NCBI GenBank assembly: GCA_002633275.1 | Contig: NWBO01000064.1 | Location: forward strand, 62,001 to 126,000 | DNA length: 64,000 bases | Reading direction: 5' to 3' | DNA from: Bacteroidales bacterium Phil12 | Lineage (GTDB): Bacteria; Bacteroidota; Bacteroidia; Bacteroidales; P3 | Shown: piece by piece, positions 17,570-26,009 of the stretch | Position numbering within the stretch: the stretch's first letter is position 1 | Layout: each line of letters starts with the position of its first letter | Position numbers and translations under genes: made by a program | Notes under the pieces: model-generated | Database searches by the model: none | Told to the model about the DNA's origin: nothing | Seen by the model: the letters and a program-made list of their open reading frames with translations, nothing else

Positions 17570-18592
17570 ATGAAAAGAGAAATAGGTAATTATCACTTTG
17601 TTGCAGACGCTAAAACAGGTATAACATTTAGGTGGGGAAAGACACTTGATGATAATCCTACATTTGCGCCAGTACCTGAATTGGCAGATATATCCATATC
17701 AAACCATTGTACTAAGGGGTGCTCTTTTTGTTACAGAGATAGTGGGACAAATGAGGAATTTATGAAGTTGGATGATTACGTTCATGTGTTGGAGAATATG
17801 AACCATCCCAAATACGGGAATGTTTTTCAAATAGCGATTGGTGGTGGCGAGCCTTTGGAACATCCTGACTTTTTAGAAATAATTAATGAAACATGTAAAA
17901 GAGGTATTGTTCCTAATTTTACAACCAATGGCATCAATCTCACCCCAGAAATATGTAAAAAAATAAAAGGGAAAGTAGGTGCTGTGGCTCTCTCGGTCAC
18001 ATCTGTTGATGAAATTCTTTCTGATAAGGTAAGTATGCTGAGAAATGAATTTATTAGGGTAAACATACATTATGTACTGTCTGCTGGTAATATAAAGGAA
18101 GCAACATCTATCGTGAAAGGTGACTATTCGGATAAATTAGTAGGGATAAATGCACTCATATTCTTGACTTATAAGCCAGCAGGAAGAGCCTCTTCCAAAA
18201 ATATTATTAAAGCTGGAAAAGAATTAGATGGTTTTATGAAAGCCATTGATAACAAAAGCATGAAAATACCAAAGATTGGTTTTGATGCCTGTTTTGTACC
18301 TATGCTAATGTACTATACAAATATACGTCCCGAACTAATAGATAGCTGTGAAGGGGGCTACTTCTCCGTTTATATTGACCATAATATGAATGTTTCACCA
18401 TGTTCTTTTAGCGGAGATAAAGATTGTTATAGTCTGAAAACATATGATTTTTATGATATATGGCAGAACAAATTTGAAATGTTTAGACAAGAACATAATA
18501 ACCAATGTAAAAATAGCAATTGCAAAGCACACTATATGTGTCGAGGTTGCTGTCCTTATTATCCTGAAATAACTACTTGCTATGCCTATTAG
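17570..18592 (+). CDS. Radical SAM protein with SPASM-like C-terminus
   Basis: This 340-residue enzyme carries the radical SAM cluster motif CTKGCSFC (Cys47, Cys51, Cys54), which binds a 4Fe-4S cluster and cleaves S-adenosylmethionine to start radical chemistry. A glycine-rich SAM-contact motif follows (IAIGGGEPLEHP). The C-terminal 80 residues are rich in cysteine (SCEGGYFSVYI, SPCSFSGDKDC, CKNSNCKAHYMCRGCCPYYP), as in SPASM domains that hold auxiliary clusters and modify peptides. I start at the ATG at 17570; a GTG three bases earlier is possible. The gene overlaps the nuclease-NTPase gene by 11 bases and sits two bases after the small FVTNSSS gene. The substrate is unknown. Confidence 0.88.
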   Translation: MKREIGNYHFVADAKTGITFRWGKTLDDNPTFAPVPELADISISNHCTKGCSFCYRDSGTNEEFMKLDDYVHVLENMNHPKYGNVFQIAIGGGEPLEHPDFLEIINETCKRGIVPNFTTNGINLTPEICKKIKGKVGAVALSVTSVDEILSDKVSMLRNEFIRVNIHYVLSAGNIKEATSIVKGDYSDKLVGINALIFLTYKPAGRASSKNIIKAGKELDGFMKAIDNKSMKIPKIGFDACFVPMLMYYTNIRPELIDSCEGGYFSVYIDHNMNVSPCSFSGDKDCYSLKTYDFYDIWQNKFEMFRQEHNNQCKNSNCKAHYMCRGCCPYYPEITTCYAY

Positions 18593-21500
18593 AATAGATT
18601 GGAATAAGTTAAAATTACTACCACAAGATGCTGATAAGTCATTTGAGGAATTCTGTTACCATATTGTTAGCCATCTATATGGGCAATATGGCACACTTGG
18701 ATATTTCTATAATACCCCAGGTTCCGAATTCTATATTGAATTGAACAAACCTCTAAATATCGATGGTGTTGAATATGCATCAGGGGATGTTTTGGGATGG
18801 CAGGCAAAATTTTGGAGAGGAGAACATGATGACGAAAATTCATCGCTTAATATGATACATATTGGAGAACTGGAAAAAGGGTTCAATACTACGGTAAAAT
18901 ATAAAAGCAGTATTAAACTATGGGTGATATGTACTCCTGGAACTTTTGTTCAAAGTCAATGGGATAAGCTATATGATAAACTAAAATTAATAAAATGTGA
19001 TTGCCAATTTACATCTTGGCATAGAGTGACATTTGAAGACTTTTATCAGCGAGATCATAATAATATTAATGGTATTTTTCGGTACTATTTTGGTGAATCT
19101 TACGCTATTAAGAAAACAATTGACGACATATCCAAAGACACGTTGTCACGTTTGAATAAGAAATTTGATATAGACCTACACACACCAACTGACTTTGAAG
19201 ACTCTCTTTTATCAATTGCAAATAGCGATAAGGCGAAGGTGCTATTGGTGGATAGTATTGAAAAACTTACATGTCACGTTGCTGGTGACAAAAAGAAGCC
19301 TACTATTGAAAAGAGTATTTGGTACTATGATAAATTCAGTCAGAATTATTGGAATCTGTATATAGAAGATTTTAGTGAAAGGGAAAATTTGGTCTCTCAA
19401 TTAGATGGTTTTCTTAACAACAAAGACCATATACTGGAAAATGTAGTAGAGATCAAATTGATAATTGACAAGTACGAAAACAAAAGGAAAAGCCGAGTTG
19501 ATGCTATAAATAAAGAATTAAAGAATACTTTTAACAAATACGGTAGTAATCAGATGCTTATAAACTCTATTAATGAAATGATTGGTCGCGTCAATAGATT
19601 AGAACGTCTTATCACACCGTCAAAAGAAAATGATAATACTTGTATTTCGGCTATCGTAAATCGGATAACAACAAAAGATATATCTGTTTTTGCGGAAGCA
19701 GGATATGGAAAAACACACTTTGCATGTTCATTGACTAGTAATATGCTTAATTGTGGAAAACCCGTACTCTTTTTAACTGGCTCGACATTTAGAAATTGTA
19801 ATGATTGTGAATCAAAAATAAGAAGCCTATTACATTTATCTGAACAGAATACCATATTTGATGTACTAGATGCACTTGACTTTGTAGCAGAGATGCATCA
19901 TTGTCGTTTACCTATCATCATAGATGGGTTGAACGAAACTGTACCGTATGCTTACAGATGGAAAGAAGAGTTGCCGCCTTTGAAACGCAAGATAATAGAA
20001 AGACAAAACCTGATATTAGTGACAACATGCAGGGCAAAAGAAGATTATATCCAGCTTATTTATGGCGAGAGCAACTATGAACAAATAGAAAACCATGTGC
20101 TGCTACCGGGAATCCACCCAAAAGACCTTAGCAATGCTACGAAACTATATTTCAACAAATATAATATTAAGCCAAATAATCAAACAGCACTTAACTGTTT
20201 TACAAATCCTTTATTATTAAAAGTTTTTTGTGAGGTCAATAAAGGTAGGTGCGATTTTGAGTTGAATGACTATGTGCTTGCGACTTGCATGAAAGACTAT
20301 AGTCAAAAATTGATAGACAACATAGCAACAGAAAATGGAAAGATTAATAGAATTAAGCGTCATCAAATTGAAGAAGGCCTGAATAAAGTCGCTATGACCA
20401 TATGGAAAAAAAACGACCGTCAGTTAGATTTCTTCAATGAGTTTGCAAATATTTTCGGAAGCAGTGCAGAAGACTTCCTAAATGAAAGTATGTGCTTTAT
20501 TGCAGAAAGGTTTGACGGTCGTGACACGATACAGTTCGCCTACGATTTGGTTGCAGGATTCCATATAGCTAAGGCTATTGTAGATAAAGCCACTAATGCC
20601 CAGCAATTCTGTTATTTTATAGAAGAGCATTATGTTATGTTGTTCGGAAAGCAACGGCACACTTTGGCAGAAGATATTGTAAGAAGCTTGTTTTATCTTG
20701 TCCCCATCTATTATCAAAAACAATGGTATGAACTGATGCCTAAGGCTGAAATAATTTCAGTTGCAATTGAGCATCTTGATATAATAGCATCAAACTCTGA
20801 AGGTGAAAAATCTTTAATAAAATTACTTGATAGTAATTATACTCCAGAGATAAAAGAGCGCATTTGCAGCTGCTTGTATGATAGAATCTTTTATCATCAT
20901 AATATCCTGCATCTGTCTTTATTTATACCTTTATTTATAAAAATGAATGCTTTAGAGATAGATACATGGTGGAATAGCAAATTCGCTGGTTATGAAAAAC
21001 TTAATGATATATGGGGCGTTTTACATGATAAATTCTGGTCAAATCATTATAACCCCAAAGACAAAATTGCTTTATCTTTACTGCTCTGTGGAATAGTGGA
21101 TAGAGAGTATCGGGATAAGTTCTATAATAAACTGTTCGAATTAGTAGAGGAATACACTGAACTAGGGTTAAACTTATGTCAATCAATAATTAAAATTAAT
21201 GACTATTACATATTTGAGACTGTAGTATCAATTGTTGCTGGAGTAGGATTGAGAACAATGGATGCCAGATTACTTAAACGTTGTATTGATATTTTAGAAA
21301 ATTATCTCAAGTCAAGTACGGCAAGTCATATTGTGTTAATAGACAACTTGGACACGTTGTATTGTTATGCTAAATCAGTGTTTGATATTGAATATGATAG
21401 GAAACTACTCTATAAAAACAAGGAAGAGTATTGGCCTGTTGAAGATGAAGAAGGGATTAGCTGGTATAATCTCTATGATTATGACTTTGACAAATATAAT

Positions 21501-22523
21501 ATAAGACCCTTATACAATAGCGGATATCGCATGACAGCTACTTTCACTCCTAAAGAAATTTATGGAAAATTATGGGCAAGGATAAAATCAAAGGGATATG
21601 ATAAAAGTGCTTATGTTGCCATACAAAATACTGAAGATAAATATGTTAAATATAGGCGTGAACTTAGAGTAAATTATGCACATAAGATTGGTAGGGGCGT
21701 ATTAATGGAATTATATGGATGGCTTACGGTGAATAATAGTATTGCCAATGTATTTAAGAATTCATTTCGAACATCTATTATAGATATAGATCCGACGCAT
21801 CCTAAATTTCACCCTAAACGAACTTTAATCACTCAAAGTATGCTTCCAAAAAAACTGCTGGAATTAACATGTTGGATGAAGAAAGATCATGTTAATGTAG
21901 CAGAAAAATTATTTTTTACCACACTCCCATGTCATAATGGTAAATGGGTATTAATGAGGGGATTTTGTACACAAAAGATAGAGGAACGATACGTTAATCT
22001 GTATCTTTCGGGTACAAGTCAGCTTATACCATGTGATATGTCTGAAGATGAAGCTAAAAACATCAGTTTAGATGATGCTATTGATTATAGTAGTGCTTTT
22101 GCTAGTGAATTATGGTGGAGACATTTAGAATATACTGAGGACTATGTTTCTGATGCTATTCTGCCAAGCCTTTTGGTAAAATATAGTTTTTCAGGATGGG
22201 ACTCTTCGCGCTTTCAATACTCTAATTTCTATATGTTGAACCTTGAAATAGCAGAAAAAATAGGCTTGAGGTTTAATATGCAAGAAATGTCTTATTATTT
22301 AGGTGAGGAGCAAGTGTCTATGTATTTTGTTAACGATGAAGGTATGTATTTTTATCTAAAAAGTAATGTTGTAGATATGATACTTAAAAATTTCAATGCA
22401 AAATTACGCCATCATATCTATGAGAGTCGTTTTGTTATTGGAAATCCACCAAAAGACAAAGTAGAATTAAGTGACAATCAGAAATTCAAGGAATGCGAAA
22501 AAGACATATTTTACTATCTATAA
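18582..22523 (+). CDS. Nuclease-fused STAND NTPase, Avs-like antiviral candidate
   Basis: This 1313-residue protein has three parts. Residues 1-160 look like a Mrr/Cap4-type PD-(D/E)xK nuclease: SFEEFCYHIV helix, PGSEFYIEL, then GDVLGWQAKFW with the Q-x-K element. Residues about 360-600 are a P-loop NTPase of the STAND class, with Walker A EAGYGKTH near 370-380, Walker B LPIIIDGLNET near 443-453 and an arginine sensor in LVTTCRAKED. The C-terminal 700 residues have no recognisable domain; in STAND defence proteins this region senses the phage. The layout resembles Avs proteins, which assemble and activate a nuclease on recognising viral protein. Coupling to a radical SAM gene is unusual. Nuclease identity is inferred from motifs only. 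Confidence 0.78.
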   Translation: MPIRIDWNKLKLLPQDADKSFEEFCYHIVSHLYGQYGTLGYFYNTPGSEFYIELNKPLNIDGVEYASGDVLGWQAKFWRGEHDDENSSLNMIHIGELEKGFNTTVKYKSSIKLWVICTPGTFVQSQWDKLYDKLKLIKCDCQFTSWHRVTFEDFYQRDHNNINGIFRYYFGESYAIKKTIDDISKDTLSRLNKKFDIDLHTPTDFEDSLLSIANSDKAKVLLVDSIEKLTCHVAGDKKKPTIEKSIWYYDKFSQNYWNLYIEDFSERENLVSQLDGFLNNKDHILENVVEIKLIIDKYENKRKSRVDAINKELKNTFNKYGSNQMLINSINEMIGRVNRLERLITPSKENDNTCISAIVNRITTKDISVFAEAGYGKTHFACSLTSNMLNCGKPVLFLTGSTFRNCNDCESKIRSLLHLSEQNTIFDVLDALDFVAEMHHCRLPIIIDGLNETVPYAYRWKEELPPLKRKIIERQNLILVTTCRAKEDYIQLIYGESNYEQIENHVLLPGIHPKDLSNATKLYFNKYNIKPNNQTALNCFTNPLLLKVFCEVNKGRCDFELNDYVLATCMKDYSQKLIDNIATENGKINRIKRHQIEEGLNKVAMTIWKKNDRQLDFFNEFANIFGSSAEDFLNESMCFIAERFDGRDTIQFAYDLVAGFHIAKAIVDKATNAQQFCYFIEEHYVMLFGKQRHTLAEDIVRSLFYLVPIYYQKQWYELMPKAEIISVAIEHLDIIASNSEGEKSLIKLLDSNYTPEIKERICSCLYDRIFYHHNILHLSLFIPLFIKMNALEIDTWWNSKFAGYEKLNDIWGVLHDKFWSNHYNPKDKIALSLLLCGIVDREYRDKFYNKLFELVEEYTELGLNLCQSIIKINDYYIFETVVSIVAGVGLRTMDARLLKRCIDILENYLKSSTASHIVLIDNLDTLYCYAKSVFDIEYDRKLLYKNKEEYWPVEDEEGISWYNLYDYDFDKYNIRPLYNSGYRMTATFTPKEIYGKLWARIKSKGYDKSAYVAIQNTEDKYVKYRRELRVNYAHKIGRGVLMELYGWLTVNNSIANVFKNSFRTSIIDIDPTHPKFHPKRTLITQSMLPKKLLELTCWMKKDHVNVAEKLFFTTLPCHNGKWVLMRGFCTQKIEERYVNLYLSGTSQLIPCDMSEDEAKNISLDDAIDYSSAFASELWWRHLEYTEDYVSDAILPSLLVKYSFSGWDSSRFQYSNFYMLNLEIAEKIGLRFNMQEMSYYLGEEQVSMYFVNDEGMYFYLKSNVVDMILKNFNAKLRHHIYESRFVIGNPPKDKVELSDNQKFKECEKDIFYYL

Positions 22524-22741
22524 ATTGGAGAACATTATGGCTCGTGCTAACATCTATTCACGGAGTAAAAAGTATATAGATTTAATCACATAGTTATGTG
22601 GGCTTATTCAAATAGGATTAGCTTTTAAATTATCCGGGAACTTTATGGTATCAAATTACAATAGATTTAATCGAAAATATCTAATAAGTAGAAAATTAGA
22701 TATTGTATTTTGGTTCAAGCGTGAGGAACTGATTTGTTTAT

Positions 22742-22890
22742 TGACTTTAAGGTATCGCCAAACACCCTGACCAAACATAAACAACATATCCCCACGCAAC
22801 ACCTATACATACAGCATATGCTGTATGTATATAGCATTGGTGAGCGTTGCATATTTATCCTTTGGTCTAAAATTGGCGATTTTAAAAGTC
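22742..22890. repeat. Large imperfect inverted repeat with perfect 28-bp palindromic core
   Basis: The centre, 22804-22831, is a perfect 28-bp palindrome (half-site TATACATACAGCAT). Outside it the arms continue to pair in blocks: GCAAC/GTTGC, GACCAAA/TTTGGTC, ATCGCCAA/TTGGCGAT and GACTTT/AAAGTC. The whole could fold into a stem of about 70 bp with bulges. Function unknown. Confidence 0.8.
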
Positions 22891-23113
22891 AGGATAAAGC
22901 AAAAACGCTTCCTATTTTCAAAATGTTATTCTCAATAACGCCTTAGAATAACGTTGCAAATTTATAAAAAAACTATGAAATACCTTTAATTCTTGCATAA
23001 ATTTCATCTATTGCCTTTCTCACCTTAAATAATATTCTTATGCTTTGAATTTTTAATACCACTGCCTTCGATTAGCGTTTCATACATATTCAAAACGTTT
23101 AGGTAAATGTATA

Positions 23114-23223
23114 AATCGTTGAAGTCTTTGTCTAAAATGTACAAGTATATAATATATATGTTGTATATTATCATATATATATTATCTCAAATCAGTTTGG
23201 TTTAGACGAAAGTCTCAACGATT
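23114..23223. repeat. Second imperfect inverted repeat
   Basis: The arms at 23114-23136 and 23201-23223 both begin or end with AATCGTTGA and TCTAAA (in complement) with mismatches between them, separated by about 64 bases of very AT-rich DNA rich in TATA. Confidence 0.6.
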
Positions 23224-23753
23224 GACACGAAAACTTCAAACAATCGCCCTCAAATCTAAAGGCTTTATTTATGGAACTAAGGCTATCAAATACAAATTAA
23301 AGAAGATAAAACAAAAGAAAGACAGAGAAAATCTACACCTTACTACATATAGGGCAAAAATTTGAATGCGTAAAATGAAAAGGCGGCTATATCTTGCCAA
23401 TCTCAGGTAATATTATCAAAAAGTTTGCATCCCTTTTATATTGGTCAAGAATTGGTAACAGAAATTTTTAATGGTATAATCATTTTTTTCATAAAAAATT
23501 TTGGTACTCGGAAAAAATGTTATAATCTTGGGACGTAAAATCTCAATTAAAAGAAAATGAAAGAAATATCCAATATATATGAAATTTTTCAAGTGTATTC
23601 TTCCGAATATATTTGGCTCATCGGGAAAAACAAATTCAACCTCATTTAAGCCGTCTCCGATAACTTCTATTGAGCGGCATTTTAATATTAAATATTTTAT
23701 ATTGATTATTATATATAGTACAGAGAAAAATTAATTGAATAATAAGTTTTATT

Positions 23754-24177
23754 ATGAACACAAAAAGAATATTTTTAGTAATAGGGTTTTCGTTCGTAAC
23801 ATTGTTATGCCACTCGCAGGATATTTCGGGAAAATATTATTACAATCAATCGGAATCCAATATCGAAGAGTTGATTTCTAATTTAATAAGAAGATAATCC
23901 TATAATGTTAATGATGTTGTCCGACTCCGTACAATCCAAAGAAATTTTTAAGATGTTGCCAAAGCAAATTACAATATCAGATACCAAAATTTCTATGATT
24001 CATGACGGGAAAGAACAACTAATATCAAATGATATTCAAATCAAAAATAATGGAAAAAATAATGGTACCATTATTTTTGTGAATACCGAAAATAAACAAT
24101 CTGATGAAATAACCTACTCTGTCAAAGATAAACAAAAGGTTATTAATTGGCACGGGCTTATATTCAAAACAAATTAA
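23754..24177 (+). pseudogene. Frameshifted small exported protein
   Basis: The ATG at 23754 opens MNTKRIFLVIGFSFVTLLCH, a signal peptide or possible lipoprotein signal, followed by SQDISGKYYYNQSESNIEEL. That frame stops at 23895-23897. The other frame continues without a break from about 23890 to the stop at 24177 (EDNPIMLMMLSDSVQSKEIF onward, about 95 residues). One base gained or lost near 23885-23897 would join the two into a protein of about 140 residues, so I read this as one gene broken by a frameshift, or a sequencing indel. The family is not recognised. A terminator follows. The alternative is two short unrelated genes, which is less likely given the missing signal peptide on the second. 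Confidence 0.55.
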
Positions 24178-24187
24178 ATTAATTATC

Positions 24188-24226
24188 ATGGAAGACCTGC
24201 GTTATGTAGGTCTTCCATTTGTTTTT
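24188..24226 (+). terminator. Intrinsic terminator
   Basis: ATGGAAGACCT and AGGTCTTCCAT form an 11-bp stem with a nine-base loop, followed by TTGTTTTTG. Confidence 0.75.
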
Positions 24227-24431
24227 GCTGTATGTAGTAATTTTATGCTAAACTCAAAATACAATAATGTGGGGAAAGTAAAAGAAAGTAATGTTGATTA
24301 AAAATTCTTTTGGGGTTTAACAAGATTATATGCTCATAAAAATATTTCTATTGTATTACACCGAACCGGTAATTTAGGATATATTAGATATATTTTCATT
24401 CAAGTTTATATGCCAAGAAACAAATTATTTG

Positions 24432-24439
24432 TAACTTTG
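24432..24439 (+). promoter_or_regulatory. Putative -7 box of nadE
   Basis: TAACTTTG fits TAnnTTTG and lies 31 bases before the nadE ATG. Confidence 0.6.
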
Positions 24440-24470
24440 CAACACAAATCAAGGCATCATTATCAGTGCA

Positions 24471-26006
24471 ATGAAAATAAATATTTGTCAAATCAACACA
24501 AAAGCCGCCAATATCAATAGCAATAAAGAGAAGATAAATTCCATATTGCAAAGCAGCGGCGAAGATACTATCAATATCTTTGGAGAATTGTCGCTTACCG
24601 GCAGTCCGTTGTACAACAGAAATATTTATACGGACATCTATCAACAAACATCTATGGCCGGCGATGAACTATGCAAAAGTGGAAAATCGTTTATCGTGGG
24701 CACAATAGCAAAAAGCGAAGACCTATTATATAATTCTTTGGTATTTGTGGATAAAGGAGAAGTCAGAGGTTTATCGACCAAAAGAAATCTCGGACGTTTT
24801 GGCCGGAATTATTCCATAGGTAACGGCATAGAAGTTTTGAAATATGAGGATAAGAAAATTGCATTCGGCTTCTATGAAGATGTTTTGAACTTCGCCAAAC
24901 GAGGAATTGAGGTCGATACGTTGATTTTGGTGCATAACAATCTTTTTGAAAAGGATTACGACAACGATATTGAAAAGGAATTAGGCAATTATGCAAGACG
25001 ATTGAAAGCAAATATTGTCTTTGTGTCTCGTATCGGTGTGGAGGGCAACTTTGTTTTTCAAGGCGGCTCGTTCGTTTTGAACCGTAACGGGGATATTATT
25101 TTACGGGTATCGGAATTTAGTGAAGCGGTGTGTGATATTGATTTGTCAGTGTTAAACAAAAATATCAAGCCGATAAGACAGTGTTACGAAGAAAGAATTT
25201 TCAATGCGTGCGTGTTGGGTATCAGAGATTACTGGGCTAAGAGCGGAATCAAGAAAGCGGTTATAGGATTGAGCGGGGGTATTGATTCGGCGGTGGTTGT
25301 GGTGTTGGCTGCCACGGCGTTGGGAAAGGAAAACGTTACGGGAGTTTTGATGCCAAGCGAGTTCTCATCGGATCATAGCGTCAATGATGCAAGGCAGAGT
25401 GCTGATAACTTGGGAATAAAGCATTATGTTGTACCTATTCAAGGGATATTCTCTGCGTCTAAGGAGGCGTTAAAGGAATTGTTGAGTATTGAAGCCAAAG
25501 ACACAACGGAAGAAAATATTCAAGCCCGAGCAAGATGTATGATTGTTATGGCATTTGGCAACCGTTTGGGGGCAGCGATGCTTAACACGTCAAATAAAAG
25601 TGAGAGTGCTGTGGGTTATGGAACACTTTATGGAGACGACAGCGGAGCGTTAGGCCCTATTGGAGATTTGTATAAGGAAGATGTATATAAGTTAGCCCGC
25701 TGGATTAATAGAGATAAGGAGATAATTCCAAATAATTCGATAACCAAAGCACCGAGTGCGGAATTGCACCCTAATCAAAAAGACTCGGATACATTACCTG
25801 AGTACGATGTTTTGGATAAAGTGCTTAAAGAACATATAGAAAACCATTTGAGTTATAAAGAAATTGTGGATAAGGGCTATGACGAAAGCATTGTGAAAAG
25901 AACTTTACACCTTTATAATATAAATGAGTGGAAACGTCGTCAAGAGGCTCCTGCATTAAGATTAAGTAAAACATGTTTTGCAACAGATATTAAAATAAAT
26001 TTCTAA
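24471..26006 (+). CDS. nadE: NAD+ synthase with degenerate glutaminase domain
   Basis: This 511-residue protein matches glutamine-dependent NAD synthetase, which amidates nicotinic acid adenine dinucleotide in the last step of NAD synthesis. The C-terminal synthetase domain (from about residue 245) is intact: the ATP-pyrophosphatase loop GLSGGIDSAVVVV and LMPSEFSSDHSVNDA, plus NTSNKSESAVGYGTLYGDDS. The N-terminal 240 residues have the nitrilase fold, with the glutamate in FGELSLTGSP. The expected cysteine nucleophile motif (ICEDxW in relatives) reads FGFYEDVL, so a tyrosine (residue 135) replaces the cysteine. If that alignment holds, the enzyme cannot use glutamine and would depend on free ammonia. 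purF starts three bases after the stop. Confidence 0.92.
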   Translation: MKINICQINTKAANINSNKEKINSILQSSGEDTINIFGELSLTGSPLYNRNIYTDIYQQTSMAGDELCKSGKSFIVGTIAKSEDLLYNSLVFVDKGEVRGLSTKRNLGRFGRNYSIGNGIEVLKYEDKKIAFGFYEDVLNFAKRGIEVDTLILVHNNLFEKDYDNDIEKELGNYARRLKANIVFVSRIGVEGNFVFQGGSFVLNRNGDIILRVSEFSEAVCDIDLSVLNKNIKPIRQCYEERIFNACVLGIRDYWAKSGIKKAVIGLSGGIDSAVVVVLAATALGKENVTGVLMPSEFSSDHSVNDARQSADNLGIKHYVVPIQGIFSASKEALKELLSIEAKDTTEENIQARARCMIVMAFGNRLGAAMLNTSNKSESAVGYGTLYGDDSGALGPIGDLYKEDVYKLARWINRDKEIIPNNSITKAPSAELHPNQKDSDTLPEYDVLDKVLKEHIENHLSYKEIVDKGYDESIVKRTLHLYNINEWKRRQEAPALRLSKTCFATDIKINF

Positions 26007-26009
26007 TCA

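Larger units (their letters stand above)
22524..23753. other. Long AT-rich non-coding region, probable right end of element
   Basis: No convincing gene is seen. Just after the NTPase stop, an ATG at 22537 opens an 18-codon frame (MARANIYSRSKKYIDLIT) ending in TAG, possibly the stump of a truncated gene. Two imperfect inverted repeats (22742-22890 and 23114-23223) and very AT-rich sequence follow. The right boundary of the mobile element probably falls here, but no direct repeat with the left flank was found. Confidence 0.5.

Noticed and set aside
22734-22946. Plus-strand open frame of 70 codons
   Set aside because: It spans the large palindrome and has no homology or start context; it looks like chance.
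22742-23223. Retron or reverse-transcriptase-associated RNA
   Set aside because: No reverse transcriptase gene is present anywhere in the window.
1209-23753. Attachment-site direct repeats of the mobile element
   Set aside because: Only chance-length matches were found by eye between the left (1209-1495) and right (22524-23753) flanks, so no att site is called.
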